A stretch of DNA of 64,000 bases from Dermacentor variabilis (taxonomy: Eukaryota > Arthropoda > Arachnida > Ixodida > Ixodidae): positions 189,530,067 to 189,594,066 of the forward strand of contig NC_134569.1 in assembly GCF_050947875.1 (NCBI RefSeq). The letters run 5' to 3'. The notes beneath the pieces were generated by a model that did no database searches, had not been told where the DNA came from, and worked only from the letters and a program-made list of their open reading frames with translations. Position 1 is the first letter of the stretch, and each line of letters begins with the position of its first letter. Of this stretch, positions 55,384 through 64,000 are shown piece after piece. Position numbers and translations under genes: made by a program.

Positions 55384-56786
55384 CTAGCCATAATCGGTTC
55401 GCAACCGCAGGCGGGCTATGCGAGCCATCAAAAGAGGGCACCCCCTATCGCCCGCCGGGTGCGAGCTCGGCCGCCCCGCCCTACGGCACTCGCTGCAGCA
55501 CACCGTCGCATCACCCATGCGCACGGTGCACTGCTCGCCGCGATGTTGGCCGGCGCATCGGGTGCAAACCGCCCGCTCCGGTTGGTCGCGCAGAGGACAT
55601 GCACGCCGGGGATGGCCGTACGAGGCACAGAACGTGCACGTGGGGACGTGCAGGTCCTCCACCACGGTGGCAGACGTCCATCCCACTGTGACGCGGCCGC
55701 GGCTCGTGAGCGCCCGGAACGCTGTGGGGTTCACCGCAAGCACATGGGTGAAGTTGCCTGACCGCTCCCGAAATGATACTCGCACTTCAGAAATCGAAGG
55801 GTCGAGTTTGACATCGGGATTGCGCGCGTTGATCTGCGCCACGATGTTGCATGCCGGGACATCGGGATCAACGCCTGTGATCTTAACCTGCGGTTTACGC
55901 CGGTCAACGAGTCGCACCGACATAATGGTTTTTGTGATGATATTTTGTTCTATCGCCTCTTTAAGTCTTAGTACAGGTGGTAAGTTGTTGGTGAGGACAG
56001 TGAGGCCGGGGGACGTCTTTCGTATAGTAAGGTCACTTGTGTTTTCTTTAGCCGGGTCGATGTTAGTTTTTAGGATGTGGGACAGATCTTTCGCGGGAGT
56101 GGTGGTAAGGGTGAGTGGCGACAGGAACATGACGTGGGCGTGTTCTCGCCTTGGCAACTCGTCCTCCACAGCGACGTCGACGTCCGAAGGCGCCGGGCCG
56201 AAGGCGACCGGAGCGGGCATGCCAGGCGCGCCCACATGTGGCGCCAAACCTCCAACTCGGGCCACAGCGGGGTAGGATCGAGCTGGGGTCGCGGAAGGAA
56301 CAGCGGCCGAGCAAAGCACCGGACCAGACTCTCCAGCCCGCGCCAGTTGGTGCCGCAACTCGTCAGCCCTTCCGCATTGCCGGGCCGCAACCGCACGCAG
56401 ATCCGCACACTCCTGTATCATTCCTCTCAAAAGGTCCAAGATTTGTGACCGGTAGTTGTTTGTGATCTTGCAATTGTTCTCGAACATGATGTCCGTTACT
56501 TGTTTATGGTAATCAATAGCACGCTGAAAGGAGGCCGAAAGCGCGGCATCGACGGCCCCGCGCTCGGAAAACGAGTCTGCATGCCCCCGGTCTCCCGGCC
56601 GGCGATCGGCATCCGCCCGCCCCGGAGGCGCGGGTACACCATGCTCGGAAGGGCCGAGGTTAACATCCGCTAGGATGCGATCACCATCAGTAGAGAGTAC
56701 GGATGCGTCCGAGCGCGGCGAGCCGCCTGTCGAGGCAGAGCCGCTCCAGGCGGAAGATCAGTAGAGGGGTTGACGCTCTCCGCCAT
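55384..56786 (-). pseudogene. LINE B ORF1, one early frameshift
   Basis: ATG at 56786-56784 starts MAESVNPSTDLPPG, then a frameshift near 56745 leads into SASTGGSPRSDASVLSTDGDRI. From there a single frame is open to the stop at 55384. It has AIDYHKQVTDIMFENNCKITNNYRSQIL, a central Pro/Ala-rich part, REHAHVMFLSPL, KPQVKITGVDPDVPACNIVAQINARNPDV, and zinc clusters CTFCASYGHPRRACP, CTRCAGQHRGEQCT and CCSECRRAGRPSSHPAGDRGCPL. It is the better preserved of the two copies and the best source for this family's ORF1. Confidence 0.85.
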
Positions 56787-57000
56787 GCCCCTCTAGCGGG
56801 TATGAGCCATTGGCTCGTAGACCGGCAGCCGGCCATGGCGAAAGGTCGAAAAATATAGAAAATTAGCCCCTTTTAGCCCAAACCCGCGCGTCGAATGCGA
56901 TCCCCAGATGTTCAAAAATAACCCCTGATAGAAATTGGAAGCCAGGAATCAGAAATTACTGACCTTTCGCCGATAAACAGGAGGCCGAGGCTGAGGCCGA

Positions 57001-57530
57001 TGTCGTGCCACATTCTGGCTACGAAGTGAGTGTCTGTCTTTGCATTGTACTTAGATTTAGGTGCACGTTAAAGAACCCCAGGTGGTTAAATTTCCGGAGT
57101 CCTCCACTACGGCGTGCCTCATAATCAGAAAGTGGTTTTGGCACGCAAAACCACATAATTTTTTTTTGTCTTTGCATTGTCATTTGTCTCCGTAGCAGAA
57201 AGAAAGGCTTGTTGCTATCCTCTGGCGAAGGCACACTTGTTGAAACGAGTTGTAAGACGGCATCGTTGCTAAAATGCAGAGCTACGTAAACGGCTGCGAT
57301 GACAACACCGTCCGACATTTGGATCGTACAGGTTTCGCCGCATTGCGATTGCGTGGGAGGCTTGAGTTGGACGGCACGCAAGCCTGCTCTGATGTAAACG
57401 ACGACGCCTGCACTGTTATGCTGATGGGAATGTTGAGCAGCCGAGACTCCCTCGAAGCCCGGCTGGCAGCGGCACTAGCGTACACAAAGGCAGGCCGCTC
57501 CCAGTCACAGGGATTACCTCAGCTTTGACG
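57001..57530 (-). pseudogene. Small LINE endonuclease fragment
   Basis: The minus-strand frame (57381 downward) reads MRAVQLKPPTQSQCGETCTIQMSDGVVIAAVYVALHFSNDAVLQLV, resembling the middle of a LINE endonuclease (family pattern: IQ, then VIAAVYV and a polar stretch before GDFN). Upstream frame pieces extend to about 57500. A Ruka SINE interrupts it at 57049. GDFN and SDH motifs are not present, so the identification is moderate. Confidence 0.5.
57049..57166 (+). mobile_element. 5'-truncated Ruka SINE with 14-bp TSD
   Basis: The 3' part of Ruka (TTAGATTTAGGTGCACG, TTAAAGAACCCCAGGTGG, CCGGAGTCCTCCACTACGGCG, CAGAAAGTGGTTTTGGCACG, then T-rich tail) is flanked by a perfect duplication TGTCTTTGCATTGT at 57035-57048 and 57167-57180. 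The tRNA-like head is missing, as in incomplete LINE-driven insertion. Confidence 0.9.
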
Positions 57531-57930
57531 GGTAGTTTGTTTTGGCAAACGTCTTAGACGTGGGCAAGCATGGATCTCGTGCTGATCACAGCAAGCGTGT
57601 ATTTGGTTCCCTCGTCGCGGCGAATCAGTTTGTTACACTTGTCGGAAGCAGTGTCTAACGGATGGTTCTCGATTTGCTGTAACTCTACGGCTAAGTCACG
57701 GTCCGGATTACTGTTTCAGTGGTAGAACGTACAGAAAAAGCATGACGGTCGGTGGTAGGTTGGCGCATTCAGCTCGACACAGGCCTTTCATCTTGGTGAG
57801 CGCAAGTCTCTCCTCGGTTACGGAGCGGTGACCGTCGACTTTATCGATGGCCGGGCACTGGACACCTACCTCACTTGCCTCGGCTACTCATAAGTAGTAG
57901 GCGTCCACGTCTTTGTTGCTATATTACAGT
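57531..57930. other. No supported gene
   Basis: GC-balanced sequence. A minus-strand reading near 57840-57720 (ERLALTKMKGLCRAEC) is open for about 40 codons but not recognisable. Otherwise nothing. Confidence 0.35.
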
Positions 57931-57934
57931 CTGA

Positions 57935-58203
57935 GGGGCTATTCTGGAAGAGTCCACCTAGTGGACTGTCCACTTCTACCGCCGCTGATTGGCTGTAGGC
58001 CTACGAATGACGATGACGACCGGCGCTCCTAGCTTCCGGTTCCTTTCTGAAACGTCAGACTGACGTCAGTGCTGTTGCACTTACTCTTCACGTTTTGTGT
58101 GATAACTGAACATGCTTCGGCGCGTACACGTGATTCAAACAGTCACCGCGCATCAACGGATCTTTCTGCGATTCCTTTGTTTGGAGTAGACCGCAGCACT
58201 ACG
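57935..58203 (+). promoter_or_regulatory. Presumed 5' end of the Harbinger element (TIR and leader)
   Basis: GGGGCTATTCTGGAAGAGTC followed by the hairpin GTCCACCTAGTGGAC (57952-57966) looks like a Harbinger-type terminus. It precedes the transposase start by about 270 bp. No inverted partner was found 3' of the gene, where satellite begins, so the boundary is tentative. Confidence 0.45.
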
Positions 58204-59535
58204 ATGGATGCGAGCCTGCTTTTTTTGCGTTTTGATAACGGAGGAGAGAGGAGACTTCGAGAACAACGGGACCCGTTCGCCATGTCCGGCGAGTCCTTTC
58301 GGAGGCACTTTCGCCTTTCGGAAACGACGGCGATGTGGCTGTGCGAGCAGTTATCGGACGACCTGGCGCGCGAGAGAGAAGAGCTCACCGTTCAAGATCA
58401 GGTGATTTGCGCCCTTCGGTTTTATGCTACCGGTGGCATCCAAACGGCTGTCGGTAGCCAAGCCACCGTATCGCTTTCCCAGCCATCTGTCAGCCACTGC
58501 GTTCGCGCGGTATCGGAAGCAATCGTCCGTGTCGGCACCGAACAGCGCTGGGTGTCGTTTCCGCGTACAAGATCGGAGATAGCGCTCGTCAAGCAAGGTT
58601 TCTTGCGGAGCGGCAACATCTCTGACGTCGTAGGATGCGTGGACGGCACCTACATCGCGATAGCCAGCCGAGAAGCAGACGTACTGGTGTCGGAAGGGAT
58701 ACTACGCGCTGAACACAATGGTGGTAAGCACGCTCTACCTAATATACTCATGATATATATATAAAATCCCAACTCGCGGCAGCGACTTTATTTACTGATA
58801 TACTACAATTCACAGGTGTGCGACTCTAACATGCGATTGCTGGCCATCGACTCTTGCTTCGCGGGCGCGTGTCACGACGCATACGTATGGCGTGGCTTAG
58901 CCCTGCGGAGCATTTTCGCCGACACCCAAATCGTCCACAGAGGAGAGTTTCTCCTTGGTGAGTGCAGAAATGCATATAAACGCGCTTATGAACCACAGCC
59001 AATGTCTGTAATAAATTCGGGGCAATTGCTTCGCTACATTTATTGTGCAGGCGACAGTGCATACCCACTGGAACCATGGGTAATCACGCCGGTTCCGGTA
59101 CCTCCGGCGCTATTGTCTCCGGAGGGGCGTTTTAACAAAGCTCACGCGTCAATGAGGTCTGTGGCGGAGCGCTGCATCGGCCTTATGAAGAGTCCGTTCC
59201 GCTGGTTGCAGTGTTATCGTGCGCTGTAGTACTGCTCCGCTGTAGCCGAAAAGATTGTCGCGGCTTGTGCAGCGCTGCATAACTTATGTTTCGACGCTAG
59301 CGAGCCGCTTCTTGACGACGACAGCAACATTGCCGGTGAGGATGACGTCGACGACCAGGAAGACGTCTTGCCAAGTGATGACTGCGGTCCGACCCGTGGC
59401 GGCAGAACGCTGTACGCAAGGGGAAAGGCCACACGGGACAGGCGAATAGCACTATATGGCATCAGCCGTAATGCACGTTTGCTGCACATTCAGCGAGCTC
59501 GCCGTCGATCGCAACGTCACGCACTGGACAGCTAG
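58204..59535 (+). pseudogene. PIF/Harbinger transposase (HARBI1-like), nearly intact, three exons
   Basis: Exon 1 58204-58723, intron 58724-58815 (GTAAGC...CACAG), exon 2 58816-58957, intron 58958-59050 (GTGAGT...GTGCAG), exon 3 59051-59535. Starts MDASLLFLRFDNGGERR. N-terminal blocks are SGESFRRHFRLSETTAMWL and ALRFYATGGIQTAVG, with SLSQPSVSHCV. The DDE_4 nuclease shows VVGCVDGTYIAI (Asp), CRKGYYALNTMV joined by intron 1 to VCDSNMRLLAIDSCFAGACHDAYVW (HD), EFLLG joined by intron 2 to DSAYPLEPWVITP, and SMRSVAERCIGLMKSPFRWLQ (Glu). Lesions: a one-base shift near 58665-58675 and TAG at 59227-59229 within YRAL-YCSAVAEKIVAACAALHNLC. Predicted length about 381 residues, near the usual 350-400. It may be a recently dead or locally mis-assembled copy. 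Confidence 0.88.
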
Positions 59536-59554
59536 AAAGTTATGCACAATGAGC

Positions 59555-62500
59555 TTACTTCCGGCACGGCGCCACATGTGCGTCACTGTGCTCCATGTGG
59601 TGGGGCTACAGTTACTCCCAATTTTTCACCTTCACTGTGTTTGGGCTGCAGCTAGCAGTTTACTGCCTCTGAGACGCAACACCTGTGTGGCTGTGTGTCG
59701 TGCAGTGTGGGTACACGTACTCACACTTTGGCTTGTGTGGTGTGTTTTGGCTGAAGCTAGCAGTTTACCGCCTCTGAGACGCAACACCTGTGTGGCTGTG
59801 TGTCGTGCAGTGTGGGTATACGTACTTGCAGTTTTGCTTGTGTGGTGTGTTTTGGCTGAAGCTAGCAGTTTACTGCCTCTGAGACGCAACACCCGTGTGG
59901 CTGTGTGTCCTGCAGTGTGGGTACACGTACTCACAGTTTTGCTTGTGTGCTGTGTTTTGGCTGCAGCTAGCAGTTCACTGCCTCTGAGACGCAACACTTG
60001 TGTGGCTGTGTGTCGTGCAGTGTGGGTAAACGTACTCGCAGTTTTGCTTGTGTGCTGTGTTTTGGCTGCAGCTAGCAGTTTACTGCCTCTGAGACGCAAC
60101 ACCCGTGTGGCTGTGTGCCGTGCAGTGTGGGTACACGTACTCACACTTTGGCTTGTGTGGTGTGTTTTGGCTGAAGCTAGCAGTTTACTGCCTCTGAGAC
60201 GCAACACCTGTGCGGCTGTGTGTCGTGCAGTGTGGGTACACGTACTCGCAGTTTTGCTTGTGTGCTGTGTTTTGGCTGCAGCTAGCAGTTTACTGCCTCT
60301 GAGACGCAACACCCGTGTGGCTGTGTGTCCTGTAGTGTGGGTACACGTACTCACAGTTTTGCTTGTGTGCTGTGTTTTGGCTGCAGCTAGCAGTTCACTG
60401 CCTCTGAGATGCAACACCTTTGTGGCTGTGTGTCGTGCAGTGTGGGTACACGTACTCACAGTTTTGCTTGTGTGCTGTGTTTTGGCTGCAGCTAGCAGTT
60501 CGAAGCCTGTGAGACGCAACACCTGTGTGGCTGTGTGTCGTGCAGTGTGGGTACACGTACTCACAGTTTTGCTTGTGTGGTGTGTTTTGGCTGCAGCTAG
60601 CAGTTTACTGCTTCTGAGACGCAACACCTGTGCGGCTGTGTGGCTGTGTGTCGTGCAGTGTGGTACACGTACTCACAGTTTTGCTTGTGTGGTGTGTTTT
60701 GGCTGAAGCTAGCAGTTTACTGCCTCTGAGACGCAACACCCGTGTGGCTGTGTGTCGTGCAGTGTGGTACACGTACTCACAGTTTTGCTTGTGTGGTGTG
60801 TTTTGGCTGAAGCTAGCAGTTTACTGCCTCTGAGACGCAACACCTGTGCGGCTGTGTGTCGTGCAGTGTGGGTACACGTACTTGCAGTTTTGCTTGTGTG
60901 GTGTGTTTTGGCTGCAGCTAGCAGTTTACTGCCTCTGAGACGCAACACCCGTGTGGCTGTGTGTCCTGCATTGTGGGTACACGTACTCAGAGTTTTGCTT
61001 GTGTGCTGTGTTTTGGCTGCAGCTAGCAGTTCACTGCCTCTGAGACGCAACACCTGTGTGGCTGTGTGTCGTGCAGTGTGGGTAAACGTACTCGCAGTTT
61101 TGCTTGTGTGCTGTGTTTTGGCTGCAGCTAGCAGTTTACTGCCTCTGAGACGCAACACCCGTGTGGCTGTGTGCCGTGCAGTGTGGGTACACGTACTCAC
61201 ACTTTGGCTTGTGTGGTGTGTTTTGGCTGAAGCTAGCAGTTTACTGCCTCTGAGACGCAACACCTGTGCGGCTGTGTGTCGTGCAGTGTGGGTACACGTA
61301 CTTGCAGTTTTGCTTGTGTGGTGTGTTTTGGCTGAAGCTAGCAGTTTACTGCCTCTGAGACGCAACACCAGTGTGGCTGTGTGTCCTGCATTGTGGGTAC
61401 ACGTACTCAGAGTTTTGCTTGTGTGCTGTGTTTTGGCTGCAGCTAGCAGTTCACTGCCTCTGAGACGCAACACCTGTGTGGCTGTGTGTCGTGCAGTGTG
61501 GGTAAACGTACTCGCAGTTTTGCTTGTATGCTGTGTTTTGGCTGCAGCTAGCAGTTTACTGCCTCTGAGACGCAACACCCGTGTGGCTGTGTGCCGTGCA
61601 GTGTGGGTACACGTACTCACAGTTTTGCTTGTCTGCTGTGTTTTGGCTGCAGCTAGCAGTTCACTGCCTCTGAGACGCAACACCTGTGTGGCTGTGTGTC
61701 GTGCAGTGTGGGTACACGTACTCACAGTTTTGCTTGTGTGCTGTGTTTTGGCTGCAGCTAGCAGTTCACTGCCTCTGAGACGCAACACCTGTGTGGCTGT
61801 GTGTCGTGCAGTGTGGGTAAACGTACTCGCAGTTTTGCTTGTATGCTGTGTTTTGGCTGAAGCTAGCAGTTTACTGCCTCTTAGACGCAACACCCGTGTG
61901 GCTGTGTGTCCTGCAGTGTGGGTACACGTACTCACAGTTTTGCTTGTGTGCTGTGTTTTGGCTGCAGCTAGCAGTTCACTGCCTCTGAGACGCAACACCT
62001 GTGTGGCTGTGTGTCGTGCAGTGTGGGTACACGTACTCACAGTTTTGCTTGTGTGCTGTGTTTTGGCTGCAGCTAGCAGTTCGAAGCCTGTGAGACGCAA
62101 CACCTGTGTGGCTGTGTGTCGTGCAGTGTGGGTACACGTACTCACAGTTTTGCTTGTGTGGTGTGTTTTGGCTGCAGCTAGCAGTTTACTGCTTCTGAGA
62201 CGCAACACCTGTGCGGCTGTGTGGCTGTGTGTCGTGCAGTGTGGGCACACGTACTCGCAGTTTTGCTTGTGTGCTGTGTTTTGGCTGAAGCTAGCAGTTT
62301 ACTGCCTCTGAGACGCAACACCTGTGTGGCTGTGTGTCGTGCAGTGTGGGCACACGTACTCGCAGTTTTGCTTGTGTGCTGTGTTTTGGCTGAAGCTAGC
62401 AGTTTACTGCCTCTGAGACGCAACACCTGTGTGGCTGTGTGTCGTGCAGTGTGGGTACACGTACTTGCAGTTTTGCTTGTGTGCTGTTTTGGCTGCAGCT

Positions 62501-64000
62501 AGCAGTTTACTGCCTCTGAGACGCAACACCTTTGTGGCTGTGTGTTGTGCAGTGTGGGTACACGCATTCGCAGTTTTGCTTGTGTGGTGTGTTGTGGCTG
62601 AAGCTAGCAGTTTACTGCCTCTGAGAAGCAACACCCGTGTGGCTGTGTGTCGTGCAGTGTGGGTACACGTACTCACAGTTTTGCTTGTGTGCTGTGTTTT
62701 GGCTGAAGCTAGCAGTTAACTGCCTCTGAGACGCAACACCTGTGTGGCTGTGTGTCGTGCAGTGTGGGTATACGTACTTCCAGTTTTGCTTGTGTGGTGT
62801 GTTTTCGCTGAAGCTAGCAGTTTACTGCCTCTGAGACGCAACACCCGTGTAGCTGTGTCTCGTGCAGTGTGGGTACACGTACTCACAGTTTGGCTTGTGT
62901 GGTGTGTTTTGGCTGAAGCTAGCAGTTCACTGCCTCTGAGACGCAACACCTGTGTGGCTGTGTGTGGTGCAGTGTGGGTACACGTACTTGCAGTTTTGCT
63001 TGTGTGGTGTGTTTTGGCTGAAGCTAGCAGTTTACTGCCTCTGAGACGCAATACCTGTGTGGCTGTGTGTCGTGCAGTGTGGGTACACGTACTTGCAGTT
63101 TTGCTTGTGTGGTGTGTTTTGGCTGAAGCTAGCAGTTTACTGCCTCTGAGACGCAACACCTGTGCGGCTGTGTGTCGTGCAGTGTGGGTACACGTACTTG
63201 CAGTTTTGCTTGTGTGGTGTGTTTTGGCTGAAGCTAGCAGTTTACTGCCTCTGAGACGCAATACCTGTGTGGCTGTGTGTCGTGCAGTGTGGGTACACGT
63301 ACTTGCAGTTTTGCTTGTGTGGTGTGTTTTGGCTGAAGCTAGCAGTTTACTGCCTCTGAGACGCAACACCTGTGCGGCTGTGTGTCGTGCAGTGTGGGTA
63401 CACGTACTTGCAGTTTTGCTTGTGTGGTGTGTTTTGGCTGAAGCTAGCAGTTTACTGCCTCTGAGACGCAACACCCGTGTGGCTGTGTGTCGTGCAGTGT
63501 GGGTACACGTACTCACAGTTTGGCTTGTGTGGTGTGTTTTGGCTCAAGCTAGCAGTTTACTGCCTCTGAGAAGCAACACCTGTGTGGCTGTGTGTCGTGC
63601 AGTGTGGGTACACGTACTTGCAGTTTTGCTTGTGTGGTGTGTATTGTCTGAAGCTAGCAGTTTACTGCCTCTGAGACGCAACACCCGTGTGGCTGTGTGT
63701 CCTGCAGTGTGGGTACACGTACTCACAGTTTTGCTTGTGTGCTGTGTTTTGGCTGCAGCTAGCAGTTTACTGCCTCTGAGACGCAATACCTGTGCGGCTG
63801 TGTGTCGTGCAGTGTGGGTACACGTACTTACAGTTTTGCTTGTGTGGTGTGTTTTGGCTGAAGCTAGCAGTTTACTGCCTCTGAGACGCAACACCCGTGT
63901 GGCTGTGTGTCGTGCAGTGTGGGTACACGTACTCACAGTTTTGCTTGTGTGCTGTGTTTTGGCTGCAGCTAGCAGTTTACTGCCTCTGAGACGCAATACC
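59555..64000. repeat. 105-bp tandem satellite, about 41 units, runs off window
   Basis: Successive GCTAGCAG landmarks at 59651, 59756 and 59861 (and 59966) give a 105-bp period that continues to the window end. The unit contains GCTAGCAGTTTACTGCC, TCTGAGACGCAACACC, GTGTGGCTGTGTGTCGTGCAG, TGTGGGTACACGTACTC and CAGTTTTGCTTGTGTG. The first unit (about 59555-59650) is diverged. Variant sites (CTGCAG/CTGAAG, TTTACT/TTCACT/TTCGAA, ACCTGT/ACCCGT, GTGTGG/GTGCGG) show higher-order structure. Because 105 is 35 codons, long open frames appear on both strands (for example 60752-62311 plus and 62250-60709 minus); I regard these as artefacts of the period, not genes. Confidence 0.95.

Larger units (their letters stand above)
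50980..57000 (-). mobile_element. LINE B, almost full-length non-LTR retrotransposon (two ORFs, EN-RT-RNase H)
   Basis: On the minus strand: 5' UTR (about 57000-56787), ORF1 (56786-55384), spacer (55383-54920), ORF2 (54919-51320) and a 3' UTR of about 340 bp with an AATAAA equivalent (plus-strand TTTATT at 50982-50987). The domain order EN, RT, RNase H, Cys-rich tail puts it in the I/R1/LOA/Outcast side of the tree. Damage is limited to a few frameshifts, one 31-bp duplication and altered EN residues, so it is the youngest-looking LINE in the window. Exact ends and target duplication were not found. Confidence 0.85.

Noticed and set aside
55418..56275. 285-codon plus-strand open frame
   Set aside because: Antisense shadow of LINE B ORF1; the minus strand has the zinc knuckles and matches LINE A ORF1.
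59456..62311. Open frames of 416, 519 and 513 codons on both strands
   Set aside because: They are produced by the 105-bp satellite period; both strands are open equally and the peptides are pure 35-residue repeats with no start context.
59640..64000. CRISPR-like array
   Set aside because: Repeats are contiguous 105-bp units with no unique spacers, in a eukaryotic context.

Overview
This window looks like eukaryotic genomic DNA, most likely from a hard tick (Ixodida). The species call is inference. It rests on several copies of a tRNA-derived SINE that I recognise as the tick Ruka family, on LINE, Penelope, Harbinger, Merlin, mariner and P-type elements of kinds I know from tick genomes, and on short introns with GT-AG borders. 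I found no operons, rRNA genes, tRNA genes or CRISPR arrays. Almost everything recognisable is mobile DNA. The only convincing host-type coding sequence is a terminal zinc-finger exon near 13.3-14.0 kb, plus one weak candidate exon near 40.2 kb.

Layout: 0.7-3.6 kb is a fold-back Merlin (IS1595/ISXO2-like DDE) element whose right arm is split by a second 1.33-kb inverted-repeat element with an 8-bp target duplication. At 3.9 kb is a 178-bp hAT-like MITE. From 4.6 to 9.0 kb lies a decayed LINE on the minus strand, itself hit by a 161-bp self-complementary insertion. From 9.1 to 10.6 kb is a P-element/THAP9-like transposase relic interrupted by a Ruka SINE, followed by a Gypsy gag fragment with LTR leader. 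The C2H2 zinc-finger exon is at 13.3-14.0 kb, LINE ORF1 debris at 14.6-16.1 kb, and another LINE ORF2 (minus strand, with RNase H) at 16.5-20.3 kb.

From about 20.3 to 40.5 kb the DNA becomes AT-rich and gene-poor. It holds a degenerate GGGAG/CTCC array, a dead mariner, two Ruka copies, a Penelope-like element, RTE-type LINE 3' ends, a TA microsatellite and a 420-bp inverted repeat.

From 41 to 57 kb is a GC-richer graveyard. A Harbinger fragment abuts LINE copy A, which is split by a 4.18-kb element with terminal inverted repeats and a perfect 8-bp duplication. That insert contains an RTE LINE, which in turn contains an I-type LINE fragment and another small insertion, giving four levels of nesting. 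LINE copy B (51-57 kb) of the same family is almost full length. At 57.9-59.5 kb is a nearly intact Harbinger transposase gene with two ~92-bp introns. The last 4.4 kb is a 105-bp tandem satellite running off the window edge; because 105 is a multiple of three, it is open in frame on both strands.

The elements do not form a shared pathway. The informative content is the order of insertion, which can be read from the target-site duplications and the rejoined reading frames.
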